The notes under the pieces: generated by a model | What the model was told of the DNA's origin: nothing | The model's input: only the letters and a program-made list of their open reading frames with translations | The model's database searches: none | Translations under genes and position numbers: made by a program | Shown here: piece after piece, positions 1-8,504 of the stretch | Numbering within the stretch: position 1 is the first letter of the stretch | How the letters are laid out: each line of letters opens with the position of its first letter | Assembly (NCBI GenBank): GCA_913776045.1 | Contig: CAJYOI010000023.1 | Coordinates: 104,592 to 168,591 of the forward strand | From: an uncultured Sphingomonas sp. | GTDB taxonomy: Bacteria; Pseudomonadota; Alphaproteobacteria; Sphingomonadales; Sphingomonadaceae | Direction: 5' to 3' | Length of the DNA: 64,000 nt

Positions 1-714
1 CTCCGCAACATGCGCTGCAATATCTTCGCTAGGCAGGTCGAGCGCGCGCCGCAGCCACGGAGCGATCCCGCTGGGCAGTGCCTCCATCGCATCCGGCGCG
101 CGGGCACAGGCAAGCAGGAACGCCTCCGCCCCACCCTCGCCCAGCCGCAGGCTCAGCGCGCCGATCGCGTCGACCAATGTCCGCCGCCCGGCGGCTTCCT
201 CCTCGACCAGCAGGTCGGCCAGCGCCTCGCGCGCCAGCCCGGCTTCCTCACGCGCGTCGAGAGGGCGGAAACCGGGGACCAGCCCCGCCTCTACGGGGAA
301 GCCGGCGAGCAGGCTCTGGCAGAAACTGTGGATCGTCTGAATGCGTAGGCCGCCGCCCGGCGCATCGAGCACCTTGGCGAACAGGGTGCGCGCTCGGCGG
401 CGCTGTTCGGGGCCGAAATCCTCGCCGAGCGCACGCAGATCAGCCGACAGCGCGGCATCGTCCGCACGGACCCAGCGCGCGAGCGTCGCATTGACGCGCC
501 CCGCCATCTCCGCCGCCCCCGCCTTGGTGAAGGTCAGGCACAGGATGCAGCCCGGCTCGACGCCGCGCAGCAGCAGGCGGTAGACGCGGGCGGCAAGCAC
601 CTGCGTCTTGCCGGTACCAGCGGAAGCCGACAGCCAGACGCTGCGCAGCGGATCACTCGCCGCGCCCTGCTGGTCCTTCAGTGGGGGGAGGAAGGCGGAG
701 GCGCGGGCGCTCAT
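1..714 (-). CDS. addA: Double-strand break repair helicase AddA (N-terminal part, cut by window edge)
   Basis: AddA is the UvrD-like helicase/nuclease subunit of the AddAB complex, which resects double-strand ends for RecA loading. Only the first 238 codons lie in the window; the gene continues past base 1. The ATG is at 714. The translation begins MSARASAFLPPLKDQQ and carries a Walker A motif ASAGTGKT near residues 30-37, then LCLTFTKAGAAEMAGRV, which is the UvrD/AddA helicase motif Ia region. The gene lies 123 bp downstream of addB on the same strand; that gap contains an inverted repeat. The AddB neighbour makes the identification secure, although the nuclease domain cannot be seen. Confidence 0.93.
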   Translation of the reverse strand, partial: MSARASAFLPPLKDQQGAASDPLRSVWLSASAGTGKTQVLAARVYRLLLRGVEPGCILCLTFTKAGAAEMAGRVNATLARWVRADDAALSADLRALGEDFGPEQRRRARTLFAKVLDAPGGGLRIQTIHSFCQSLLAGFPVEAGLVPGFRPLDAREEAGLAREALADLLVEEEAAGRRTLVDAIGALSLRLGEGGAEAFLLACARAPDAMEALPSGIAPWLRRALDLPSEDIAAHVAE

Positions 715-730
715 CCCCAGCCTCCTATTT

Positions 731-825
731 CGTCATCCCCGCGAAGGCGGGGATTGATTGTGGCTAGACTATCGATTCCACACCGAGCGTAGCCAGAGTT
801 TACCCCCGCCTTCGCGGAAGTGACG
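731..825. repeat. Intergenic inverted repeat between addB and addA
   Basis: The left arm starts CGTCATCCCCGCGAAGGC (731-753) and the right arm reads CCCCGCCTTCGCGGAAGTGACG (804-825), an imperfect inverted copy. This is a common type of dispersed palindrome in sphingomonad and rhizobial intergenic DNA. A transcript of either strand would fold into a long stem and could attenuate addA relative to addB. Confidence 0.7.
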
Positions 826-837
826 GTTGTAGAGGGG

Positions 838-3762
838 TTAGTCCCGGCCATACCACTCGTCCCGCCGCATCAGCTGATCATACTCCGCATAAGGCGCGAA
901 CTCCGGCACCAGCTTCGCCGTAAACGGCTCGACCCCGGTCAGCCATTTCACCGCCGCCTCGGCAAAGCTCCGCTCGGCCAAAGGCACGAACTCCGCGGTC
1001 ACGATCCGCCCGTACTTCCCCGCCGCATCGACCGGCGTCGCGACATAGCCGAACCCGTCCTTGCCCTTGCCCAGAGACCAATATTCGAACGCCTGCGCCG
1101 CCCCCCGCACGCCCTCGAACCCGCCGCGCTCGGCGATCAGCCCGAGCAGCCCCAATTGCAGGCTGAACCCTGCGCGCACCGCCGCGGTCGAAGGCGGCTT
1201 GCCGGTCTTGTAATCGATGATCCCGATGCCGCCCCCGGCCAGCCGATCGATGCGGTCGAAAATCCCGTACAGTGTGACACCCGCGAGTGGGATCTCGCCC
1301 CGCTTCTCGACCGCCAGCACCTTACGGCCTTCGTCCCGCATCGCGGTCATCTGCGCGCCGATCCAATCGATCGCTTCCATCAGCCGCGGTTGCCACAGCG
1401 CGCGCAGCATCGGGTGGGCGTCGGCCAGCCATCCTTCCGCCCGCGCGCGCAAGCGGCTGGCGTCAAGACCGTCCTCCTCCCATGCGTTTCGCAGGATCGC
1501 GTGCACCTCGGTCCCCCGCCACGCCGCGCTGGGGTCGGCGTCGACGGGATCGAGCGGGCGCAGCTTCAGGATCTGCTTGGCGTAAAAGGCATAGGGGTCT
1601 GCCTTCAGCCGGTCGACGTCGGTCACCGCGATCCGGCTGGGCCGGCGATCGAGCGGCGGCGACGGCTGCGGCCGATCCGCGGGACGGTGCGCATCGGGAT
1701 GATCGAGGCCCCGCGCCCAGTCGAGAAGGTGATCGGCGCGCGCCCAGCCCTCGCCGGCCAGTGCCTGCAACCGCAGCCAGAAGCGCGAGGCGATCGTCGG
1801 CGACCGCGCATTCCTTCGCGCGCGGGTCAGCAGCACCTCGGGTGCGCCCAGCCCGCCGGCCAGATCGTGCGCCGCCAGTCCGATCCGCCAGTCGAGCCCC
1901 GGCAGGCCCAGTTCGGCCCGGATACGCGGTGCGAGCCACGGGTCGGGCGACGGTAGCCCCGGCCAGACGCCTTCGTTGAGGCCAGCGAGCACCATCAGGT
2001 CGGCCGACTGCAACTGCGCCTCGACCAGGCCGTAGATGGCCAGACGCGGATGGCTGCCGCGAACCGGACGGATTGCGACCTCGTCCATCAGCGTCCGCAA
2101 CAGCGCGGGCAGCGTGCCCGGCGCGACGGTCGTCGGCCCCGCCGGCGCACGTTCCTCCAGCTCCGCCAGCAACTGCGCCGCCGCACGTCCATCGACCCGC
2201 GACCAGAGCGCATCGCCGCACAGCCGCGTCGCCGCTTCGCGCAGACACGCCAGCGCATCGCCCAGCGCGGGTCTATCGGCCAACACCCGCCCGACCGGCG
2301 CCAGCCGCTCGCAGATCCTCGGCCAGCGTTCGGCGGCGATCCCGCCGGCTTCGGCGAAATGCTGCGTCAGTCCCTCCAGGCCGGCGGGCGGCCGCGGCCC
2401 GCGTAGCGCGAGGTCGAGCGCGCGTACGCCCTCCAACCACATGGGCCGCTCGTCGCCCGCCGCGATCAACGGATGCTTGAGCAGCGCCAGCAGCGGCAGC
2501 GGCGCGAAATCCCCCGTCGCGGCTTCGGCCAGCGCAAGCAGGAGTGCGCCCGGCGGCGTCTGCGACAAGGGGCGCCCCGCAGAGTCGTCGATCGCGACGC
2601 CCCAGCGCGCGAGATGTGCGACGACGCGGCCCGCCAACGCCCGGTCCGGCGTGACCAGCGCACCGGTTCTACCCGGCGTCTCCAACACCTCGCGCAGCGC
2701 CAGCGCGATCGCCTGCGCTTCCTCGGCAGGCGTCGCCGTCTCCACCGCACGGACACCGCTCAGGTTGCGCTGCCCCGGCTTCAGCGCCGACCATTCGTGG
2801 GTGAATTCAGCCGGCGACAGCGCGGTCGCGATCATCCGCCCGCGCGCCGGCGGCGCATCGACCTCCGACTCCGCACGCCACATCCGCACTTCGCCGCGCG
2901 CGACGCCCATGCGGCGCAGCAGCGTCTTCAGATGATATTGCGGGTGCGTTTCCTCGCCGCGCGGCTGGCGGCCGGTGGTGGGATCGCGATCGAACGGGCC
3001 GAGCGCATCCCATTCCTCGTCGCCCATCGCTAGGTCGACGCCCGGCAACACGACCGAACCGTTGGGCAGTTCGCTGACCGTCCGCAGCAAACGCGCGACC
3101 GCGGGTGCGATCGAGGTGACGCCGGCTGCACAGACGAAGCCTTCCGGCGGCCGCGCACGCCAGGCCGCAGCGGTGCGATCGAGCAACCGACTGCGCCGCT
3201 CGGCCAGTTCGATGCGGCCAAGTTTCGCCAATTCCGCCGGCCAGTGATCGAGCACCAGCGTAAAGCTCGACAACGCCCGCGCCCAATGCTCGGACAGCCC
3301 TTCGGCAAGCGCGATGTCGCGCAAACGGGCGGGCGGGACCTCTTCCACCAGCAACTGATCGAGCGTCCGGCCCAGGTCGCCGGCCAGCCGCACCGCTTCC
3401 GCCGCATCGAGCGCCGGGTCGGCCTCCTGCACCAGCCGCGCCAGGATCAGTCGGCGCTGCAACGGCTCGACCGCCGCCGGGACGGGCTCCGCTGCATCCA
3501 GATCGAACAGCGCGCCGACCGCTTCTTCCAGGTCGACGTCGCCGACCGCGACGATCCGCGGCAGCAGCAACGCCCCGCCGCTCGCACGGACGAACGCGTC
3601 GTTGATCGCCCGGCGCGCGCGGTTGGTCGGAACGATCACGACGCCCCGCGCCAGCCCCATGTCGGCGTCCGCGTATTGCGCGATCAGCCCGGCGGCGAGC
3701 GCATCGGCGAACGCCCGGTGCCGGGGGATGGTATAGAGCCCCGGCCGACGCCGATCAGCCAT
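838..3762 (-). CDS. addB: Double-strand break repair protein AddB
   Basis: AddB is the second subunit of the AddAB helicase-nuclease that processes broken DNA ends. The ATG at 3762 gives about 974 residues starting MADRRRPGLYTIPRHRAFAD, a normal length for the alphaproteobacterial form. A C-terminal RecB-type nuclease domain is visible: TEVHAILRNAW, then YGIFDRIDRL and IGIIDYKTGKPP, the D-x-K catalytic signature, around residues 780-890. The start overlaps the end of murU by 8 bases, so translation is probably coupled. Longer upstream extensions of this reading frame lie inside murU and are not needed. Confidence 0.93.
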   Translation of the reverse strand: MADRRRPGLYTIPRHRAFADALAAGLIAQYADADMGLARGVVIVPTNRARRAINDAFVRASGGALLLPRIVAVGDVDLEEAVGALFDLDAAEPVPAAVEPLQRRLILARLVQEADPALDAAEAVRLAGDLGRTLDQLLVEEVPPARLRDIALAEGLSEHWARALSSFTLVLDHWPAELAKLGRIELAERRSRLLDRTAAAWRARPPEGFVCAAGVTSIAPAVARLLRTVSELPNGSVVLPGVDLAMGDEEWDALGPFDRDPTTGRQPRGEETHPQYHLKTLLRRMGVARGEVRMWRAESEVDAPPARGRMIATALSPAEFTHEWSALKPGQRNLSGVRAVETATPAEEAQAIALALREVLETPGRTGALVTPDRALAGRVVAHLARWGVAIDDSAGRPLSQTPPGALLLALAEAATGDFAPLPLLALLKHPLIAAGDERPMWLEGVRALDLALRGPRPPAGLEGLTQHFAEAGGIAAERWPRICERLAPVGRVLADRPALGDALACLREAATRLCGDALWSRVDGRAAAQLLAELEERAPAGPTTVAPGTLPALLRTLMDEVAIRPVRGSHPRLAIYGLVEAQLQSADLMVLAGLNEGVWPGLPSPDPWLAPRIRAELGLPGLDWRIGLAAHDLAGGLGAPEVLLTRARRNARSPTIASRFWLRLQALAGEGWARADHLLDWARGLDHPDAHRPADRPQPSPPLDRRPSRIAVTDVDRLKADPYAFYAKQILKLRPLDPVDADPSAAWRGTEVHAILRNAWEEDGLDASRLRARAEGWLADAHPMLRALWQPRLMEAIDWIGAQMTAMRDEGRKVLAVEKRGEIPLAGVTLYGIFDRIDRLAGGGIGIIDYKTGKPPSTAAVRAGFSLQLGLLGLIAERGGFEGVRGAAQAFEYWSLGKGKDGFGYVATPVDAAGKYGRIVTAEFVPLAERSFAEAAVKWLTGVEPFTAKLVPEFAPYAEYDQLMRRDEWYGRD

Positions 3763-4510
3763 CGGCCAGGATCGCCTCCGCCGCGGGAATCGCCGGGGGC
3801 GAGCCGACGTCGAACCACAGGCCCTGATGGACAAGACCCCACGCGCGCCCGGCCTCGATCGCGCGTTCCCAGAACAGCATCGTCGAAAACGGTCCTTCCG
3901 GCGCATTGATCAGCACGCGCGGGTGGAGGATCTGGACGCCGGTGTAGACGAACGGCGCCAGCCTGCCCTCCTCGCGCCGGCCGACGATTCGCCCGAACGG
4001 GTCGAGATGGAAGTCGCCCTTGCCGCGGTGGCTGTGTGCGCGCGCCAGCGGCACCATCAGCAGCAGCGCATCCATCCGCGCATCGTCCCATGCCGCCGCC
4101 AGCGCGCGGATCGCGTCGGTCGGGCCGTCGATCCACAGATTGTCGCTGTTGATGCACAGGAACGGCGCGTCGCCCAGCAGGTCGCGCGCCTGGATCAGGC
4201 CCCCGCCCGTTTCCATCAGTTGCTTGCGCTCGTCGGACACGACGACGTCGATATCCTTCACCCGCGCGCGCAAATGCGCCTCCAGCGCGTCGGCCATGTA
4301 ATGAACATTGACCACCGCGCGCGGCACGCCCGCCGAGCGCAGCCGATCGAAGACATGGTCTATCAGGGGCTTGCCGGCGACTTCGACCAGCGGCTTGGGG
4401 CGCGTTGCGGTCAGCGGGCGCATCCGCTTGCCCAAGCCGGCGGCCATCACCATCGCGGTCTGCGGCACATGCGCGCCGGGGTCGGGGCGGATCGCGAGGG
4501 TGCGGGTCAT
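3755..4510 (-). CDS. murU: N-acetylmuramate alpha-1-phosphate uridylyltransferase (MurU-type nucleotidyltransferase)
   Basis: A 251-residue sugar-nucleotidyl transferase. The N-terminal pyrophosphorylase signature MVMAAGLGKRMRPLTATRPK (about residues 21-40) contains the G-x-G-x-R-x-R-P-x-T loop, followed by KPLVEVAGKPLIDHVFDRL and the metal-binding INSDN near residue 105. In the peptidoglycan recycling bypass MurU makes UDP-MurNAc from MurNAc-1-phosphate, which AmgK supplies. Its ATG overlaps the amgK stop as ATGA, so the two are translationally coupled. The family alone would only say 'NTP transferase'; the AmgK partner decides the call. Confidence 0.85.
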   Translation of the reverse strand: MTRTLAIRPDPGAHVPQTAMVMAAGLGKRMRPLTATRPKPLVEVAGKPLIDHVFDRLRSAGVPRAVVNVHYMADALEAHLRARVKDIDVVVSDERKQLMETGGGLIQARDLLGDAPFLCINSDNLWIDGPTDAIRALAAAWDDARMDALLLMVPLARAHSHRGKGDFHLDPFGRIVGRREEGRLAPFVYTGVQILHPRVLINAPEGPFSTMLFWERAIEAGRAWGLVHQGLWFDVGSPPAIPAAEAILADG

Positions 4511-5472
4511 GCCTGCGAAATCACCATCGGGTCGCCACGCAGCGCCATGGGCAGATTGGTCTCGAACCACGCCTTCACCGGCGCGAGCGCCGGGTGATCG
4601 AGATCGCGGTTCAGATACGCCCACACGCGCGGACACAAGCCCGGGTAGCGCGGCTTGCCGTCGCGCTGCCACAGTCGGGTGAAGATGCCGACGATCTTGG
4701 CGTTCCGCTGTGCGCCGAGGATGTGGTACGCGGTCGCGAACGCGTCCCCCGCCCCGGTGATGCGCAGATAGCGGTCGAGCATCGCCGCCTCCAGGTCCGG
4801 GTGCACGTCCCGCCGCGCATCCTGCAACAACGACACGAGGTCGTACGCCGGATGCCCGGCCAACGCGTCCTGAAAATCGAGCAGACCCAATCCGCGCTCG
4901 ATCAGCATCAGATTCTCGGCATGATAGTCGCGCAGCACCGTGACCGGCGTGTCGGCGATGGCGTGTGCGAAGACCGCATCCCATGCCGCTCGATAACCGT
5001 CGACATCCACACCGACACCGATCGCCGGGCAATACCATTCCGTCAGCAGCGCGGCTTCGCGATGCAACTGGTCCGCATCGTACGGCGCGATGTCGGCGGC
5101 GGGCACGTCGCGCAGGCGGATCAGGACGTCGACCGCTTCCTCGTACAGCCTGAGCTCGCTTTCGGGCGCGGCGTCGACCGTCTCGCGAAACCGCGCGTCG
5201 CCGAAATCCTCCAACAGAACCAGCCCGTGGGTCAGGTCGCTGCCCAGGATCTGCGGCGCGCCGAAACCGTGAGCGCCCAGCCACTCGGCAATCGCGATGA
5301 ACGGACGCGGGTCCTCGTGCGGCGGGGGCGCGTCCATCAATATGGCGGAGCGCTCATGCCCGACCGCGCGGAAATAGCGGCGGAACGACGCGTCGCCGGC
5401 CAGCGGCACGACCTCGGCATCCTCCCACCCCAAAGACTTCAAGAATTCGGCCGCCATCGCAGGCGGGTTCAT
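4507..5472 (-). CDS. amgK: Anomeric MurNAc/GlcNAc kinase AmgK (aminoglycoside phosphotransferase fold)
   Basis: A 321-residue APH-family kinase that phosphorylates MurNAc at the anomeric position for cell-wall recycling, a route that confers intrinsic fosfomycin tolerance in Pseudomonas. Visible features are MNPPAMAAEFLKSLGWEDAE at the N-terminus, GDASFRRYFR, the catalytic loop VLRDYHAENLM (H-x-x-N variant of HGDxxxxN) near residue 200 and the metal-binding LGLLDFQDA. I chose the ATG at 5472 because it overlaps the tsaE stop as ATGA; an in-frame ATG at 5484 is also possible. It is followed directly by murU. Confidence 0.88.
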   Translation of the reverse strand: MNPPAMAAEFLKSLGWEDAEVVPLAGDASFRRYFRAVGHERSAILMDAPPPHEDPRPFIAIAEWLGAHGFGAPQILGSDLTHGLVLLEDFGDARFRETVDAAPESELRLYEEAVDVLIRLRDVPAADIAPYDADQLHREAALLTEWYCPAIGVGVDVDGYRAAWDAVFAHAIADTPVTVLRDYHAENLMLIERGLGLLDFQDALAGHPAYDLVSLLQDARRDVHPDLEAAMLDRYLRITGAGDAFATAYHILGAQRNAKIVGIFTRLWQRDGKPRYPGLCPRVWAYLNRDLDHPALAPVKAWFETNLPMALRGDPMVISQA

Positions 5473-5912
5473 ATCCGGGACCATCGATCCTCCCAGCCCG
5501 GCGGCACCTCCGCTGTCAAGACACGCCCGCCATCGTCCGCGACCGACAGCGTCAAACGCAGGGCATCCGGCCAGGCGTCCGGGCCGGCATGTTCGGCCCA
5601 TTCGACCAGCAGCAGCGACGTCCAGCGGGCCTCGTCGAGGCCCAGTTCGTCGAGATCGGACGGGTCGTCGATGCGGTACAGGTCGACGTGCAGCACCGGC
5701 AGCCGGGTTTCCGGCGGGTCGTATGGCTGCACGATCGCGAAGCTAGGCGACGGCGCTTCGCCCGGCAGCCCGAGCGCCGACAGTAGGCCGCGGGCAATGC
5801 TGGTCTTACCCGCGCCGAGCGGGCCGGACAGGGTGACGACGTCACCGACTTTTACCTGCGCGGCAAGGCGGCGGCCGAAGGCATCGGTGGCCCGGGCGTC
5901 GGGGAGCAGCAT
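5469..5912 (-). CDS. tsaE: tRNA threonylcarbamoyladenosine biosynthesis ATPase TsaE
   Basis: A 147-residue cytosolic P-loop ATPase that helps TsaBCD make t6A37 in ANN-decoding tRNAs. The Walker A motif is LSGPLGAGKTSIARGLLSAL (about residues 29-48). Characteristic family segments follow: EAPSPSFAIVQPY, LHVDLYRIDDPSDLDELGLD and LLLVEWAEHA. It heads the tsaE-amgK-murU-addB chain, which is joined by stop/start overlaps. This linkage is conserved in alphaproteobacteria, where divL lies just upstream as it does here. Confidence 0.95.
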   Translation of the reverse strand: MLLPDARATDAFGRRLAAQVKVGDVVTLSGPLGAGKTSIARGLLSALGLPGEAPSPSFAIVQPYDPPETRLPVLHVDLYRIDDPSDLDELGLDEARWTSLLLVEWAEHAGPDAWPDALRLTLSVADDGGRVLTAEVPPGWEDRWSRI

Positions 5913-5917
5913 CTAAA

Positions 5918-6046
5918 ATCCTCCCCGGCACGGGGAGGGGGACCGGCGAAGCCGGTGGAGGGGGCGTGCGGCAGGCGGTGCAATCGCGGCGCCCCCCCTC
6001 CACCACGCACTTCGTGCGCGGTCCCCCTCCCCGTGCCGGGGAGGAT
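5918..6046. repeat. Long perfect inverted repeat between divL and tsaE
   Basis: Two 28-base arms, at 5918-5945 and 6019-6046, are perfect reverse complements built around CCTCCCCGGCACGGGGAGG. Each arm is itself partly palindromic. The 73-base core carries a second, imperfect inverted pair (GCGAAGCCGGTGGAGGGGG against CCCCCCTCCACCACGC). It fills the gap between divL and tsaE. Similar but decayed elements occur near 11390, 31000, 50580 and 63910, so this looks like a dispersed intergenic repeat family rather than a gene-specific structure. Confidence 0.85.
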
Positions 6047-6058
6047 GTGAAGGCCCCA

Positions 6059-8401
6059 TCACCGCGGCAACTCGATCGTCACCAGCGTCCCCTGCCCGGG
6101 TTCGCTGACCAGCGCGATCGTACCGCGGTGCGCCTCCACGAAGCGCTTGGCGAGCGGCAGCCCCAGCCCCAGCGCGCGTTCCCCGTCCCGCGCGATGCCA
6201 TGATGCGCGAAACGTTCGAACGCCTTGGCCGCTTGGTCCGCGCTCATACCCGGCCCGTCGTCCGACACGACGATCCGCGCCCGGCCCTCTGTCCCGTCGA
6301 TATGCAGCAACACCCGCCCCTCGACCCGCGTCCCCGCGATCGCATGGCGCAACAGATGCTCGACCGATTGCCGCAACCGCACCGGATCGCCGGTCACGCG
6401 ACCCGCCGACCCCAGCACATCGACCGCGAGCGCGATCCGCTTGGCCTGCGCTTCGGCGGCGATGCTTTCGACCGCCTCGCGCGCCAGCAACTCCAAATCG
6501 ACCTGCCCCCGCTTGCCCGCAGCATCCTCCTGCGTCAGGTCGAGCACGTCATCGACCAGCGCCGACAGGCGATCGACCGATTGCAGGATCGCCTCGGCAT
6601 AGCCGGTCCCCGCCTCGCTCATCGTCCCGGCATAGCCGCCGTGCAGCATCTCGGCGAACCCCTTGATCGAGGTCAGCGGGGTGCGCAGTTCGTAGCTCAT
6701 GTTCGCAACGAACTGCGTCTTCACCCGATCCGCCGCCTCCAACGCCTCGTTGCGATCGGTCAGTGCGCGCTCGACCCGGCGGCTGGCGGTAACGTCGAGC
6801 ATCGTGAACAGCGCATTCCCGTCCGGCAGCGGCACGGCGGCGAATTCGAACTGCCGCCCATCGGCAAAGGCGAAGCGGCCCGCGCGGTTCAGACGATCGA
6901 CCGTCGCCGACCGGACGAGGTCGCCGATGACCTCGGCACTGCGCGGGTTTTCCAGCCTGGGTGCGGCGGCCTTGGCCAGCGCATCGACCCGCGGGTGGCT
7001 GGCGAGCAGTTCCTCCTCGAACCCCCACAGCGACCGGAACTTCTGGTTCCAGATCTGCAATCGCCCGTCCGCGGCGAACACGCCCAGCGCTTCGTACAGA
7101 TTGTCGAACGTCGCCGTCCGCACGCGCAACAGCGTATCGCGCGCGCTCGCCAGCTGGACCTGTTCGGTGCGATCCTCGAACACTACGACCAACCCGCCGT
7201 CGGGCAAGGGTTGCGGCACGACGCGCAGGTGGGTGCCGCTCGGCAAATGCCAATTCTCTTCCTGCCCTGCCTCCGGAGACAGGAACCAGCCGCGCCGTTC
7301 GGCCTTCCACGCCGGGAAGTCGCGAACCTCGGGCAGGCGCTTGGCCTCGCGCATCCGCTCCAGCACACGGTCGAATTCGGGGCGGTCGCGCAGCCATTCC
7401 TCGCGCAGGCCGAAGATGCGGCGAAACGGCTGGTTGCAGAAGATCAGGCTGCGGTCGGGTGCGAATTGCGCGACGCCGGCGGACAGCCGGTCGAGCATCG
7501 CGCGCTGCGCCTCGCCGAAGCGCTTCATGCCCCCGCGCGCCTGTTCGAGTTCGTCGACGTCGACCGCAAAGCCCGCGACGCCGCCCGTCGCCAGCGGCAC
7601 GTCATGCACCCGCAGCATCCGCCGCGCGCCGCCGATCGTCGCCGGCACCGCCGCCATCTGCGGCTTGCCCGTATCGCGCGCGATCGCGGCGTTGGCCAGC
7701 GGCCCGCCCATCCCCGACCCCTCGACCAGTTCCAGCCCGCGGTCGATCGCGGTGCGCGCGTCCGGCGCCTCGACCGCCTCGACATAGGCGGTATTGACCA
7801 TCGCCAGGCCCAGGTCGCGGTCGCGATACCACATCGGCATCGGCGCCGCCTCGATCAGTCCGGCGAGCGCTTCGAACGCGTCGTGCAGTTCGCGCGCCTC
7901 ACCGGCAAGTCGCTCGATCTCTTCCTCGCTGTCGGTCTGGTCGGAGAACCAGAGGACGACGCCGCCCGGCGCCAGCGCGGCTTCCGGCGCGCGAACGCCC
8001 ACGACCGACAATCGTCGCGACGCGCCGCGCACGACGACGCTCGTGCGGAACGGCTTACCCGCGCGCTGCGCCGCCAGCACGGCAGCCGACAGCGCGTCGA
8101 GATCAGCCTGCGGCAAGCCTTCAGTCGCCGAGCCCAGATCGGTCAGATAGCGCGGCGCACTCGACAGCCCCAGCCAATCAGCCACCCGCTGCGGCAGCTC
8201 GACCCGCCCGTCGCCCCGGACGATCGCCGCCTGCGCTGGCCCCGTCCCCAGCAGCGCGGCACTGCGGCTGCTCTCGTCGGTCAGCACCCGAGCGTCGGCC
8301 CGCGCCCTAAGGCCAGTATAAAGCGCCCATGCCGCGCCGGCGATCAACAGCGCGAGAACAGCGCCGGCCAGCACGGCGGTGGTGGTCGTCATCGCGATCA
8401 T
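6059..8401 (-). CDS. divL: DivL-type atypical sensor kinase with Tyr in the H-box
   Basis: About 780 residues: an N-terminal membrane helix (TTTTAVLAGAVLALLIAGAA, about residues 4-23), several PAS-like segments (including MLDRLSAGVAQFAPDRSLIF and TFDNLYEALGVFAADGRLQI), then a dimerization/ATPase core. The phosphoacceptor box reads FVANMSYELRTPLTSIKGF; the codon at 6692-6694 (TAC on the minus strand) encodes Tyr where classical kinases have His. DivL of Caulobacter has this same Tyr and acts as a regulator in the DivK-CckA-CtrA cell-cycle pathway. The N and G boxes are visible (VSDDGPGMS; LGLGLPLAKRFVE). Location beside tsaE supports orthology. The start is the ATG at 8401 with an upstream AAGAG; TTG at 8437 and ATG at 8392 are alternatives. 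Confidence 0.85.
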   Translation of the reverse strand: MIAMTTTTAVLAGAVLALLIAGAAWALYTGLRARADARVLTDESSRSAALLGTGPAQAAIVRGDGRVELPQRVADWLGLSSAPRYLTDLGSATEGLPQADLDALSAAVLAAQRAGKPFRTSVVVRGASRRLSVVGVRAPEAALAPGGVVLWFSDQTDSEEEIERLAGEARELHDAFEALAGLIEAAPMPMWYRDRDLGLAMVNTAYVEAVEAPDARTAIDRGLELVEGSGMGGPLANAAIARDTGKPQMAAVPATIGGARRMLRVHDVPLATGGVAGFAVDVDELEQARGGMKRFGEAQRAMLDRLSAGVAQFAPDRSLIFCNQPFRRIFGLREEWLRDRPEFDRVLERMREAKRLPEVRDFPAWKAERRGWFLSPEAGQEENWHLPSGTHLRVVPQPLPDGGLVVVFEDRTEQVQLASARDTLLRVRTATFDNLYEALGVFAADGRLQIWNQKFRSLWGFEEELLASHPRVDALAKAAAPRLENPRSAEVIGDLVRSATVDRLNRAGRFAFADGRQFEFAAVPLPDGNALFTMLDVTASRRVERALTDRNEALEAADRVKTQFVANMSYELRTPLTSIKGFAEMLHGGYAGTMSEAGTGYAEAILQSVDRLSALVDDVLDLTQEDAAGKRGQVDLELLAREAVESIAAEAQAKRIALAVDVLGSAGRVTGDPVRLRQSVEHLLRHAIAGTRVEGRVLLHIDGTEGRARIVVSDDGPGMSADQAAKAFERFAHHGIARDGERALGLGLPLAKRFVEAHRGTIALVSEPGQGTLVTIELPR

Positions 8402-8504
8402 CGCACAGCTCTTAAGCACGAAATACCGCCCCGCCAATGGCGCGATTGCGGATGTTACACCGTCTCTGTTAGGCTCGTCGCACAGGCGCAGAGGGAGATT
8501 GCCG

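Noticed and set aside
820-1956. Long plus-strand open frame opposite addB
   Set aside because: Arg/Pro/Gln-rich composition typical of an antisense shadow in GC-rich DNA; addB has clear motifs on the other strand.
5918-6046. Intrinsic terminator for divL transcription
   Set aside because: The gene order is divL then tsaE on the same strand and there is no T-run; the arms are far too long and match a dispersed family, so it is listed as a repeat.
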